Shown here: positions 52,402 through 61,399 of the stretch, piece by piece
Layout of the letters: each line of letters starts with the position of its first letter
Position numbering within the stretch: the first letter of the stretch is position 1
Assembly: GCA_963815445.1 (NCBI GenBank)
Contig: CAWFGV010000011.1
Span: 558,001 to 622,000, forward strand
Origin: JANLYC01 sp963815445
GTDB lineage: Bacteria; Actinomycetota; Actinomycetes; Propionibacteriales; Nocardioidaceae
Direction of reading: 5' to 3'
DNA: 64,000 bases
Made by a program: the position numbers and the translations under genes
The notes under the pieces: generated by a model
What the model was told of the DNA's origin: nothing
The model's database searches: none
The model's input: only the letters and a program-made list of their open reading frames with translations

Positions 52402-52414
52402 GGGTTCGATTCTA
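52394..52414 (-). promoter_or_regulatory. LexA (SOS) box over the start codon of the DUF222/HNH gene
   Basis: On the minus strand TAGAAT (52414-52409) runs into TCGAACCCATGTTCGA (52409-52394), a full-length palindromic LexA operator TCGAAC-N4-GTTCGA. The ATG start of the gene lies in its centre, and the transcription start must lie inside it. Confidence 0.85.
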
Positions 52415-52737
52415 CTCGTCATGTCCGACCATGCCCAGACATTTTCGTGTTGTCCACAAGGCCTTTTCGCTCGTGTAGTCACCACAAGGCTCTTTCCTGG
52501 ATAATGGGCCTCACGGTTTCGAAAGACCCTGTCTGAGCTGCTCGCGCCACAATGCCGCCAAGGGCACCCGTGGAAGGGCCGTTGCCGAGCCGGTAGCCAG
52601 AGCGATTGGCGCCGCCGTGGCAAGCCTGCTGCTGAGCAAGAAAGCGACTCTCATCTGCGTTTCGCACGGGATTCTCGAGCAGCTGGGGGACGGGCTCGGA
52701 GCAAGCCGCCCCGAGTGCGATCTCCGATGAAGGACGG
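52415..52737. other. 323-base interval with a DnaA box and no supported gene
   Basis: Between the DUF222 start and the pgl stop. It contains the perfect DnaA consensus TTGTCCACA at 52450-52458 and an imperfect direct repeat CCACAAGGC-x-TTT (52454 and 52483). A minus-strand frame around 52511-52650 has an attractive C-terminus (LPRVPLAALWREQLRQG) but no support from a start site. The pgl end has no clear terminator hairpin. Confidence 0.5.
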
Positions 52738-53514
52738 TCAGGGTGACGCGATCCGCGCGAGTCCGCTCGGCAGCTGTGAAGCAGCCTGCTGGTCCAGCAT
52801 CCACACGGTGCGCTGCTGGCCGCGCGGCCCGGCGGCCGGCACCTGCACGACGCCGGCGCCTGACAGCGCGAGATGGACAGCTCTGGCCTTCTCTTCCCCG
52901 GCGACGATGAACCAGACCTCCCGCGCGTGCTGCAGGCTGGCCATGGTGAGAGACAGTCGCGTCGGCGGCGGCTTGGGTGCGCCACGCACCGCGGTCACCG
53001 CGCGATCGTCGTACAGAGCCGGCCGCTCCGGGAAGAGCGACGCCACATGTCCATCGGGTCCGACCCCGAGCATGACCACGTCGAACGTCGGGACGAGGCC
53101 GTGGTCCTCCGGCCGGGTCGCTGCGGCGAGCTCGCGGGCGTACGCCTCCGCTGCCGCCTCCGGCTCAGGGGTCGGTCCGTCAGCGCTCGGCATGGAGTGG
53201 ACTCGGGCCGGATCGAGGCGTAGGTGATCCAGCAGCGCCTCGCGCGCCTGCCGGTCGTTGCGGTCGGCATCGTCGGCAGCGACGAACCGCTCGTCACCCC
53301 ACCAGAGCTCGACCCTGGTCCAGTCGACGGCGTCGTGTGCCGGGGAGGCCGCGATGGCCATGTGTACGGCGTCGGCGATGGACCCGCCTGTCAGCACCCA
53401 GTGCGGCACGCGACCGCTCGACTGGATGTCGACGAGGGTGGTGATGAGCCGCGCACACACCGAGGCGGCGAGGACGTCGGCCGAGCGGTGCACGATCACG
53501 GACGGGCTGCTCAT
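52738..53514 (-). CDS. pgl: 6-phosphogluconolactonase
   Basis: Protein of 258 residues (DevB/SOL family). Conserved WVLTGGSIADAVH, ELWWGDERFVAADDADRN, MLGVGPDGHVASLFP with the catalytic His in the last, and the C-terminal ARIASP. Hydrolyses 6-phosphogluconolactone from Zwf. Start ATG 53514 overlaps the opcA stop (ATGA). Last gene of the pentose phosphate operon. Confidence 0.95.
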   Translation of the reverse strand: MSSPSVIVHRSADVLAASVCARLITTLVDIQSSGRVPHWVLTGGSIADAVHMAIAASPAHDAVDWTRVELWWGDERFVAADDADRNDRQAREALLDHLRLDPARVHSMPSADGPTPEPEAAAEAYARELAAATRPEDHGLVPTFDVVMLGVGPDGHVASLFPERPALYDDRAVTAVRGAPKPPPTRLSLTMASLQHAREVWFIVAGEEKARAVHLALSGAGVVQVPAAGPRGQQRTVWMLDQQAASQLPSGLARIASP

Positions 53515-54686
53515 CGGGACTTCCTGGCCGACTTCTTGACCGCCTTCTTGGCGGTCCGCTTCCGCGTGCGCGACGCGCTGGAGGCTCTCTTCTTGGCGGC
53601 GGTCTTCTTGGCGACCCCGGTGGGCGCCGAGGAACCCTCGCCGGCCTCGGCGTCGGCCCGACGTCGTCGCTGGGTCGCCCGGCCGGCGGCGAGGGTCTGG
53701 TCGGTCCCGACCACCATGGGCGCGACCGGCGTCTTCTCCGCCGCCTTCTTGGCCGCCTCCGTACGACGGATGCCGTTCTTGTCGGCGATCCTGCACAGCG
53801 TCCGGACGGTCTGCTCGTAGATGTCGTCCGGGTCGAGGCGCCGCAGCTCCTCGGCGAGGAGCTCCGCCAGGGCACGGCGCTTGAGTGCGACCGGACGGTC
53901 GGGAGCATTGGGGATCGTGAACTGCGCCAGCAACCCGTCCGGCCGAGAGATCCGGATCTCGCCGCCTCCGGTCATCAGGCTGACACTGGTGATCCCCGGG
54001 CCCTGCGAGGTCGACCGGTCGATCGGGACCTTGAGCCGGTGGGTCAGCCAGGCCACGAGCAGATCGGCGCTGGGGTTGGACTTCTCGGCTGCCACCCGCC
54101 CGCCCTTGATCTTCGCGGGGTACTGGTCCAGGGCAGCGGCAAGCAGTGCCCGCCACGGGGTCAGCCGCGTCCACGACAGGTCGGTGTTGCCGTCGGCGTA
54201 GTTGAGCGCCTGCGTCATCATCGCCGTCGTCCGGCCGCGTTCGATCGAGGCGGTGTCGGTGATGCGACGCTGGGCCAGTGCACCGATCGGGTCGGCCTTC
54301 GGATCGACGGGCGGCTTGCTCGGCCACCACACGACCACGGGGGAGTCCGGCAGCAGCAGGGGCAGCACCACGCTCTCGGGATGTCGGGCGAGCTCGCCCG
54401 ACATTCGCAGGAGCACCTGTTCCCCCGCGCCTCCGTCGCCGATCTTGACCTCCGCGTCGAGGTTGGCCGCGCCGCGCGCCGACCGACGGATGACGCCGAT
54501 GATGCGCGAGGGATGCTCACGCGACACGGCACGCGCCGCCTTGAGGGCGTCGTAGTGGTCACCTTCGTCCGCGACCACGACGAACGTCAGCACCATCCCC
54601 ATCGAGGGCGACCCGGCCAGTCTGCGCTCGGTCAGCAGGGCGCTGGCGATCTTGGCGGCGTTGGTTCCGGTCAGCTCGATGCTCAT
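53511..54686 (-). CDS. opcA: glucose-6-phosphate dehydrogenase assembly protein OpcA
   Basis: Protein of 391 residues needed for assembly and redox activation of glucose-6-phosphate dehydrogenase in actinobacteria and cyanobacteria. Residues 1-320 form the conserved OpcA body (VVWWPSKPP, LSWTRLTPWR). After about residue 335 follows an Ala/Lys/Arg-rich tail ending VKKSARKSR, with many KK pairs, a possible nucleic-acid or membrane-surface contact. Starts 13 bases after zwf and overlaps pgl by 4 bases. Confidence 0.95.
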   Translation of the reverse strand: MSIELTGTNAAKIASALLTERRLAGSPSMGMVLTFVVVADEGDHYDALKAARAVSREHPSRIIGVIRRSARGAANLDAEVKIGDGGAGEQVLLRMSGELARHPESVVLPLLLPDSPVVVWWPSKPPVDPKADPIGALAQRRITDTASIERGRTTAMMTQALNYADGNTDLSWTRLTPWRALLAAALDQYPAKIKGGRVAAEKSNPSADLLVAWLTHRLKVPIDRSTSQGPGITSVSLMTGGGEIRISRPDGLLAQFTIPNAPDRPVALKRRALAELLAEELRRLDPDDIYEQTVRTLCRIADKNGIRRTEAAKKAAEKTPVAPMVVGTDQTLAAGRATQRRRRADAEAGEGSSAPTGVAKKTAAKKRASSASRTRKRTAKKAVKKSARKSR

Positions 54687-54699
54687 GCCTCTCCTCGCC

Positions 54700-56244
54700 T
54701 CATGGCCTGCGCCAGACGCGGCCGTCGCGGGCGAGCATCTCCACGGACGACTGCGGACCCCAGGTCCCGGACTCGTAAGGCTCGGGCCTCCCGAGCTCGG
54801 CCCAGAAGTCGAGGATCGGGTCGAGGATGCGCCAGGACAGCTCGACCTCCTCGTGCTGCGGGAACAACGGCGGATCGCCGAGCAGGACGTCGAGGATCAG
54901 TCGCTCGTACGCCTCGGGGCTCGACTCGACGAAAGCACCGCCGTACGCGAAGTCCATGTTGACGTCGCGGATCTCCATCGCGGTGCCGGGCACCTTCGAG
55001 CCGAACCGCACCGTGACTCCCTCGTCGGGCTGGACCCGGATGACCAGGGCGTTCTGCCCCAGTTCCTCGGTGGCGGTCTCGGTGAACGGCAGGTGAGGAG
55101 CTCTCTTGAAGACCACCGCGACCTCGGTGACCCGGCGGCCCAGCCGTTTGCCGTGGCGCAGGTAGAACGGCACGCCCGCCCAGCGCCGGGTGTCGATCTC
55201 GAGCTTGATGGCCGCGAACGTCTCGGTCATGGAGGACTTCGGTATGTCGTCCTCGTCGAGGTAGCCCTTCACCTTCTCGCCCCCCGCCCAGCCGGTCGCG
55301 TACTGGCCGCGTGCGGTGTGCAGGTCGAGCCGGGACGGATGGCGGACGCTGCGGAGGATCTTCTGCTTCTCGGTGCGAAGGCTGTGCGCTTCGAACGAGA
55401 CCGGTTCCTCCATCGCGATCAGGGCCATGAGCTGCAGCAGATGGTTCTGGATGACGTCACGGGCCGCGCCGATCCCGTCGTAGTAGCCGGCTCGGCCGCC
55501 GATCCCGATGTCCTCGGCCATCGTGATCTGCACGTGGTCGACGTAGTTCGCGTTCCAGATCGGCTCGAAGAGCTGGTTGGCGAAGCGCAGCGCCAGGATG
55601 TTCTGCACGGTCTCCTTGCCGAGGTAGTGGTCGATCCGGAAGACCGCCTCGGGTGGGAACACCTCCGACACGATGGCGTTGAGCTCCTGCGCACTCTTGA
55701 GGTCATGGCCGAACGGCTTCTCCACGACGACCCGACGCCAGGAACCGCCGGTGTCCTCGGCGAGCCCGTGTTCCTTGAGCTGACCGATGACGTCGGGGAA
55801 GAACCGGGGCGGGATCGACAGGTAGAAGGCATGGTTGCCGGCCGTGCCCCGTTCGCGGTCGAGCTCCTCGATCGTGCTCCGGAGCTGGTTGAACGCGACG
55901 TCGTCGGAGAAGTCGCCGGGAACGAAGCGGAATCCCTCCGACAGCTGGCGCCATACCTCCTCCCGGAACGGTGTGCGCGCGTGCTCCATCACGGCGTCGT
56001 GGACGATGGCGGCGAAGTCCTGGTCGGCCCAGTCGCGTCGGGCGAAACCGACCAGCGAGAATCCGGGCGGCAGCAAGCCCCGGTTCGCGAGGTCGTAGAC
56101 CGCCGGCATGAGCTTCTTGCGAGCGAGGTCGCCGGTGACACCGAAGATCACCACGCCACACGGGCCGGCGATCCTGGGCAGCCGTCGGTCCTGCGGGTCA
56201 CGCAGGGGGTTGGCCGGTAACCCGGGAGCGGCCTCCAGGGTCAT
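54700..56244 (-). CDS. zwf: glucose-6-phosphate 1-dehydrogenase
   Basis: Protein of 514 residues. NADP-binding VIFGVTGDLARKKLMPA, catalytic-site RIDHYLGKETVQN with His, and EKPFGHDL are all intact. Oxidises glucose 6-phosphate to the lactone and makes NADPH. ATG 56244 overlaps the pgi stop as ATGA. The longer frame in the ORF extends into pgi and is not used. Activity depends on OpcA encoded next. Confidence 0.96.
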   Translation of the reverse strand: MTLEAAPGLPANPLRDPQDRRLPRIAGPCGVVIFGVTGDLARKKLMPAVYDLANRGLLPPGFSLVGFARRDWADQDFAAIVHDAVMEHARTPFREEVWRQLSEGFRFVPGDFSDDVAFNQLRSTIEELDRERGTAGNHAFYLSIPPRFFPDVIGQLKEHGLAEDTGGSWRRVVVEKPFGHDLKSAQELNAIVSEVFPPEAVFRIDHYLGKETVQNILALRFANQLFEPIWNANYVDHVQITMAEDIGIGGRAGYYDGIGAARDVIQNHLLQLMALIAMEEPVSFEAHSLRTEKQKILRSVRHPSRLDLHTARGQYATGWAGGEKVKGYLDEDDIPKSSMTETFAAIKLEIDTRRWAGVPFYLRHGKRLGRRVTEVAVVFKRAPHLPFTETATEELGQNALVIRVQPDEGVTVRFGSKVPGTAMEIRDVNMDFAYGGAFVESSPEAYERLILDVLLGDPPLFPQHEEVELSWRILDPILDFWAELGRPEPYESGTWGPQSSVEMLARDGRVWRRP

Positions 56245-57845
56245 CGCAGCAGCCCCTCCAGCGTCGCGACCCCGGTCGTCGGATCGAGCAGGTGAAGCCT
56301 GAGCACCGGGCGACCGTGGTCGGCCAGCACGCCGGCGTCGCCGGCCGCCTGGGCCGTGATCAGTGTGCCGAACGAGAAGGGCCGGTCGGGGATGGCCACG
56401 TCCTCGCTCTCGGTCGAGGTGATCTGCAGGAAGACTCCCTGCGGCCGGCCGCCCTTGTGGTACTGGCCGGTCGAGTGCAGGAAGCGTGGTCCCCAGCCGA
56501 ACGTGGTCGGGCGGCCGGTCCGACGACTGAGCGAGGACCGCACAGCGTGCAACGACGCGTCGCGCTCGGAGTCGAGGTAGGCCATGACAGCGAGATAGCC
56601 GTCGTCGTCGAGCCGGTCGAGCAGGGCCGTGACAGCGCCGGCGATCGAGTCGACGCCCGCCAGGAGACCTTCGGAGGCCCGCGCCTCGATGCCGTTCTCG
56701 GTGACCTCGGCCGGCGTCACCTCGGGCTGGGCGTCGAGCAGGCCCCGGGCGGCCGTCTTCGCGCTCTCGACGTCGGGCTGGTCGAACGGGTTGATGCCCA
56801 GCATCTTGCCCATCACGGCGGTGGCGGTCTCCCAGGCCAACAGCTGGGCGCCGAGGGTCCCGGACACTGCGACCCACGGCTCGCCGACACCCTGAGGCGT
56901 CGCGGTCGCGGCTTCGGGAGAGACGAGGGCAGCTGCCACGACGTCGGCGGCGGGAGAACCGACCTCGGGGGCCGACGCGTCCTCCACGGCGACGGGTAGG
57001 ACCCCGGTGCCGAGCTTGCCGGTCGACTCGGCGATCAGCTGCTCCGCCCAGTCGGCGAAGCCGGCGATGCCCGAACCGACCTCGGCGATCACTGCCTTGT
57101 CGCGGCCGGGGTTGCCGGCGAGCGCCGCGGCCAGCAGCAGGGCCGGGTTGTCCGCACGGTCGGCACGGAGCTCGAGGGTCACGGCCTCGGCCTCGTCGAG
57201 CAGCTCGGCGATGTCGACACCCGCGAGGCCGGTCGGAACCAGACCGAAGGCGGTGAGCGCACTGTAACGACCGCCCACCTGCGGGTCGGCGAGGAAGGTC
57301 TTGCGATAGCCCTGCTCGGCCGCGAGCTTCTCGAGGTCGGAGCCGGGGTCGGTGACGATGACGAAGCGCGACGCCGGGTCGATGCCGGCCGCGTCGAAGG
57401 CGGCCACGAACGCCCGTCGCTGGCTGTCGGTCTCGACGGTGCCGCCGGACTTGCTCGAGACCACGACCACGGTGCGCGACAAGTCACCGGACACGGCCCG
57501 GTGCACCACGTGCGGGTTGGTGGAGTCGAGGATGGTGAGCGGGACGTCATACGTGCGGGAGATCACCTCCGGCGCCAGTGACGAACCACCCATTCCGCAG
57601 AGCACCACCTCGTCGATCCCCTCGGACCACAGCTGCGCCCGGAGCGCGTCGATCTCCGCGAGAAGCGGCCGCGACGACGTCGGCAGGCCCACCCACGACA
57701 GGCGCACCGCCGCCTCGGACTCGGCGTCCGGCCCCCAGACGGTCGGATCCTGGGCCCCGATCCGGCTGGCGATCCGGTCCTCGACGAGCCCGGCGACGAC
57801 CTCGTCGTACGACGCGGAGGAATGGACTCTGAGCGGCGTCTTCAC
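56241..57845 (-). CDS. pgi: glucose-6-phosphate isomerase
   Basis: Protein of 534 residues from GTG 57845 in a GTGA overlap with the tal stop. The SIS-type segments LCGMGGSSLAPEV and VVVSSKSGGTVET bind the sugar phosphate, and the C-terminal part contains HSTGQYHKGGRPQ. This is the actinobacterial tal-linked pgi, more divergent than the classical E. coli enzyme. It interconverts glucose and fructose 6-phosphate, linking the pathway to glycolysis. Confidence 0.92.
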   Translation of the reverse strand: MKTPLRVHSSASYDEVVAGLVEDRIASRIGAQDPTVWGPDAESEAAVRLSWVGLPTSSRPLLAEIDALRAQLWSEGIDEVVLCGMGGSSLAPEVISRTYDVPLTILDSTNPHVVHRAVSGDLSRTVVVVSSKSGGTVETDSQRRAFVAAFDAAGIDPASRFVIVTDPGSDLEKLAAEQGYRKTFLADPQVGGRYSALTAFGLVPTGLAGVDIAELLDEAEAVTLELRADRADNPALLLAAALAGNPGRDKAVIAEVGSGIAGFADWAEQLIAESTGKLGTGVLPVAVEDASAPEVGSPAADVVAAALVSPEAATATPQGVGEPWVAVSGTLGAQLLAWETATAVMGKMLGINPFDQPDVESAKTAARGLLDAQPEVTPAEVTENGIEARASEGLLAGVDSIAGAVTALLDRLDDDGYLAVMAYLDSERDASLHAVRSSLSRRTGRPTTFGWGPRFLHSTGQYHKGGRPQGVFLQITSTESEDVAIPDRPFSFGTLITAQAAGDAGVLADHGRPVLRLHLLDPTTGVATLEGLLR

Positions 57846-58963
57846 CGCGTCCCCGCCTTGGGGGCGCTCTGCAGGGCTCCCTGAACGGTGTCGAGCAGCT
57901 CCTGCCACGACTTCTCGAACTTGTCGACGCCCTCCCCCTCGATGACCTTGACGACGTCGTCGTAGGCGATTCCGAGCTTCTCGAGCCGGTCGAGGACATC
58001 CTGGGCGTCGGCGTAGTTCGGCGTCACCGTGTCACCGGTGATCTCGGCGTGGTCGGCGGTGGCTTGGATGGTCGCCTCAGGCATCGTGTTGACGGTCTGT
58101 GCCGCTACGAGCTCGGTGACGTACATCGTGTCGGGCAGGTTGGGGTCCTTGACCGACGTCGACGCCCACAGCGGCCGCTGCCGGTGCGCCCCGGCCGCGT
58201 CGAGAGCGCTCCAGCGGTCAGAGGTGAACACCTCCTCGAAGGCCTCGTACGCCAACCGCGCGTTGGCCACTGCCGCCTTGCTGCGCAGCGCCTTTGCCTC
58301 GTCGGTTCCGATCGCGTCGAGCCGCTTGTCGACCTCGGTGTCGACCCGGCTCACGAAGAACGAGGCCACCGACCGGATGGAGGCCAGGTCGACGCCCTTG
58401 GAGTGTGCCTGCTCGAGACCGCTCAGGTAGGCGTCCATGACGGCGCGGTACCGGGTGAGGCTGAAGATCAGGGTCACGTTGACGCTGATCCCTTCGCTGG
58501 TGGCCGCGGTGATGGCCGCGAGCCCCGCCTCGGTGGCCGGGATCTTGATCATCACGTTCGACCGGTCGACCAGCCACCACAGGGCCCGAGCCTCCGCGAT
58601 CGTGGCCTCGGTGTGGTGAGCCAGGCGAGGATCGACCTCGATGCTGACTCGGCCGTCCTGCCCGTCGGTCCGGTCGTACGTGTCGCGGAGGACGTCGCAG
58701 GCCCAGCGCACGTCGAACGTGGTGATGGCCCGGACCGCCTCCTCGAGGTCGACGCCGCGTACGGCGAGGTCCTTGACCTGCTCGGAGTAGTCGTCGGCGT
58801 CCGCCACGGCCTTGGCGAAGATCGTCGGGTTGGACGTCACACCGACGACGTGCTTGGTGGTCACCAGGTCCTGGAGGTTTCCACTCTTGAGCCGGTCGCG
58901 GGAGATGTCGTCGAGCCAGACGGACACGCCCTGGTCGGAGAGTTGTTGCAGTCGGTCGTTCAT
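57842..58963 (-). CDS. tal: transaldolase
   Basis: Protein of 373 residues, subfamily 2. Conserved VGVTSNPTIFAKA, the Schiff-base Lys in NVMIKIPATEAG and the SVNVTLIFSLTRY segment. Transfers dihydroxyacetone between sedoheptulose 7-phosphate and glyceraldehyde 3-phosphate. Starts 60 bases after tkt; AGGAAGC lies upstream of its ATG. Overlaps pgi by 4 bases. Confidence 0.95.
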   Translation of the reverse strand: MNDRLQQLSDQGVSVWLDDISRDRLKSGNLQDLVTTKHVVGVTSNPTIFAKAVADADDYSEQVKDLAVRGVDLEEAVRAITTFDVRWACDVLRDTYDRTDGQDGRVSIEVDPRLAHHTEATIAEARALWWLVDRSNVMIKIPATEAGLAAITAATSEGISVNVTLIFSLTRYRAVMDAYLSGLEQAHSKGVDLASIRSVASFFVSRVDTEVDKRLDAIGTDEAKALRSKAAVANARLAYEAFEEVFTSDRWSALDAAGAHRQRPLWASTSVKDPNLPDTMYVTELVAAQTVNTMPEATIQATADHAEITGDTVTPNYADAQDVLDRLEKLGIAYDDVVKVIEGEGVDKFEKSWQELLDTVQGALQSAPKAGTR

Positions 58964-59023
58964 CGTCGTCTGCTTCCTTTCGCTACGTCGTGCACGTCGG
59001 TGGCGGTCAGCCGGTGCCCGGAG

Positions 59024-61144
59024 TCAGCCGCGTGCACCGGCGGCCGCGATGCTGTCCTTCGCGGCCTGGGTGACGGTTTCGGCGGTCAGCCCGAACTCCA
59101 TGTACAGGCGCTGATAGTCGGCGGAGGCACCGAAGTGGTCGATACCCACGATCCGGCCCGAGTCACCGACCAGGTCGCGCCAACCCATCGGCACCGCAGC
59201 CTCGACAGAGACCCTGGCCTTGACCGTGGGAGGGATCACGGTGTCGCGGTAGACCTTGTCCTGCTCCTCGAACCACTCCCGGCACGGCATCGAGACGACG
59301 CGGGCGCGGATGCCGTCGGCGGCGAGCTGGTCGCGCGCGGCCACGGCGATCTGCACCTCTGAGCCGGTGCCGATGAGGACGACGTCGGGTGTCCCGCCGT
59401 CGGCATCGAGCAGGACGTAGGCGCCGCGGCCGACGTTGGACGTGTCGGAGTACCCGTCGGTGCCACGCGGGAACGTCGGCACGTTCTGCCGGCTGAGCGC
59501 GAGCCCGGCTGGCCGGTCGGTGTGCCCCAGGATCACCTGCCAGGCGGCTGCGGTCTCGTTGGCGTCTGCGGGGCGGACCACGTCGAGGCCGGGGATCGCT
59601 CGCAGCGCGGCCAGGTGCTCGACCGGCTGGTGGGTCGGACCGTCCTCACCGAGGCCGATCGAGTCGTGCGTCCACACGTAGGTGACCGGCAGCTTCATCA
59701 GCGCTGCGAGCCGGACCGCGGGGCGCATGTAGTCGGAGAACACGAGGAACGTACCGCCGTACGGGCGGGTCCCGCCGTGCAGCGCGATCCCGTTGAGGAT
59801 GGAGCCCATCGCGTGCTCGCGGATCCCGAAGTGGAGGACCCGACCGAACGGGTCGCCCGGGAACATCTTGGTGGCGTGCTCGGCCGGGACGAAGCTGGGC
59901 TCACCGTCCGGCGTCGTGTTGTTGGACTCAGCCAGGTCTGCGGAGCCACCCCACAGCTCGGGTAGCTTCGGTGCGATCGCCGACAGGACCGAACCGGATG
60001 CCTTGCGCGTGGCGATGCCCTTCGGATCGGCCTCGAACGTCGGCAGGGCGTCGGTCCAGCCTGCCGGCAGCGTCCGTGTCTGCATCCGGTCGAACACCTG
60101 CTTGCGCTCGCCGGCCTTGGCCGCCCACGCCTCGAACCGCTGCTGCCAGTCGGCCTGGGCTGCCTTGCCCCGCTCGACCACTTGTCGAGTGTGCGCAATG
60201 ACCTCCGCCGGGACCTCGAACGTCTGCGAGGGGTCGAAGCCGAGGATCTTCTTCGTCGCGGCAACCTCGTCGTCACCGAGCGCCGACCCGTGCGCCTTTC
60301 CGGTGTTCTGAGCCGTGGGCGCCGGCCAGGCGATGATCGTGCGCAGCTGGATGAAGCTGGGGCGCTTGGTCTCGGCCTTCGCCTTCTTGTACGCGGCGAA
60401 CAACGCCTGGACGTTCTCGTCGTAGCCCTTCCCGTCCTGGGTCCAGTCAACGGTCTGGACGTGCCAGCCGTACGCCTCGTAGCGCTTGGCGACATCCTCG
60501 CTGAACGCGATGTTGGTGTCGTCCTCGATCGAGATGTTGTTGTCGTCGTAGAGCAGCACGAGGTTGCCGAGCTGCTGATGGCCGGCCAGCGAGGACGCCT
60601 CGCCGCTCACGCCCTCCTCGAGGTCGCCATCACTGGCGAAGGCGAAGATGTCGTGGTCGAACAGGCTTTCGCCGGGTGCGGGCTTGGGGTCGAACAGGCC
60701 GCGCTCCCGGCGGGCGGCCATCGCCATGCCGACCGCGTTGCCCACCCCTTGGCCGAGTGGCCCGGTGGTGGTCTCGACGCCGGCCGTGTGCCCGTGCTCG
60801 GGGTGCCCGGGGGTGAGGCTGCCCCAGACCCGTAACGCCTTGAGGTCATCGAGCTCGAGGCCGTAGCCGGCCAGGTACAGCTGGATGTACAGCGTCAGGC
60901 TCGAATGGCCGCACGACAGCACGAACCGGTCCCGGCCCGGCCAGTGCGGGTCCGCCGGGTTGTGACGCATCAGCTTCTGGAAGACGAGGTAAGCCGCCGG
61001 TGCCAGGCTCATCGCGGTCCCGGGATGGCCGTTACCGACCTTCTGAACCGCGTCCATGGCCAGCACCCGGACGGTGTCGACCGACTGGTGGTCGATGTCG
61101 GTCCAGTCGAGCTTGGCGTAGGGATCCTTGGCAGCGCTGGTCAC
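59024..61144 (-). CDS. tkt: transketolase
   Basis: Protein of 706 residues. GTG 61144 is chosen because AGGAAGG lies eight bases upstream; the ORF can be read 49 residues further but without support. Thiamine diphosphate site SDGDLEEGVSGEASSLAGH and the pyrimidine domain GIREHAMGSILNGIA; the first block GNGHPGTAMSLAPAAY is conserved. Transfers two-carbon units in the non-oxidative branch. First gene of the tkt-tal-pgi-zwf-opcA-pgl operon, divergent from ctaB over about 250 bases. Confidence 0.96.
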   Translation of the reverse strand: MTSAAKDPYAKLDWTDIDHQSVDTVRVLAMDAVQKVGNGHPGTAMSLAPAAYLVFQKLMRHNPADPHWPGRDRFVLSCGHSSLTLYIQLYLAGYGLELDDLKALRVWGSLTPGHPEHGHTAGVETTTGPLGQGVGNAVGMAMAARRERGLFDPKPAPGESLFDHDIFAFASDGDLEEGVSGEASSLAGHQQLGNLVLLYDDNNISIEDDTNIAFSEDVAKRYEAYGWHVQTVDWTQDGKGYDENVQALFAAYKKAKAETKRPSFIQLRTIIAWPAPTAQNTGKAHGSALGDDEVAATKKILGFDPSQTFEVPAEVIAHTRQVVERGKAAQADWQQRFEAWAAKAGERKQVFDRMQTRTLPAGWTDALPTFEADPKGIATRKASGSVLSAIAPKLPELWGGSADLAESNNTTPDGEPSFVPAEHATKMFPGDPFGRVLHFGIREHAMGSILNGIALHGGTRPYGGTFLVFSDYMRPAVRLAALMKLPVTYVWTHDSIGLGEDGPTHQPVEHLAALRAIPGLDVVRPADANETAAAWQVILGHTDRPAGLALSRQNVPTFPRGTDGYSDTSNVGRGAYVLLDADGGTPDVVLIGTGSEVQIAVAARDQLAADGIRARVVSMPCREWFEEQDKVYRDTVIPPTVKARVSVEAAVPMGWRDLVGDSGRIVGIDHFGASADYQRLYMEFGLTAETVTQAAKDSIAAAGARG

Positions 61145-61399
61145 AGCGGCGATTCCTTCCTCAGCACGGGGCATTGCGGTCGGGCGGGTTGCCGCTGGCG
61201 CGGCTGGGCCACCCGTCAGCGGGCTAGATTCGGCTCCTCGGCCGAGCCTACTGCGCTGGCTTTTCGCCCGCCCGCCCCCGTTCCCCCACACCCTCGCGGC
61301 GGGATTAGACTGACGGCCGTAGTCAGGCTTCGTGACGCCCGGTAGACCTGTGTCGGGCTGGCTGTCCGGAGCACCGTGCGCGCGTGACCCGAGGTGTTC

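Noticed and set aside
52450..52458. Replication origin
   Set aside because: Only one DnaA box and no dnaA or dnaN gene; a single site is not an origin.
52511..52804. Minus-strand frame before pgl with a plausible-looking C-terminus
   Set aside because: Overlaps the end of pgl in another frame, has no start signal and no family match that I recognise.
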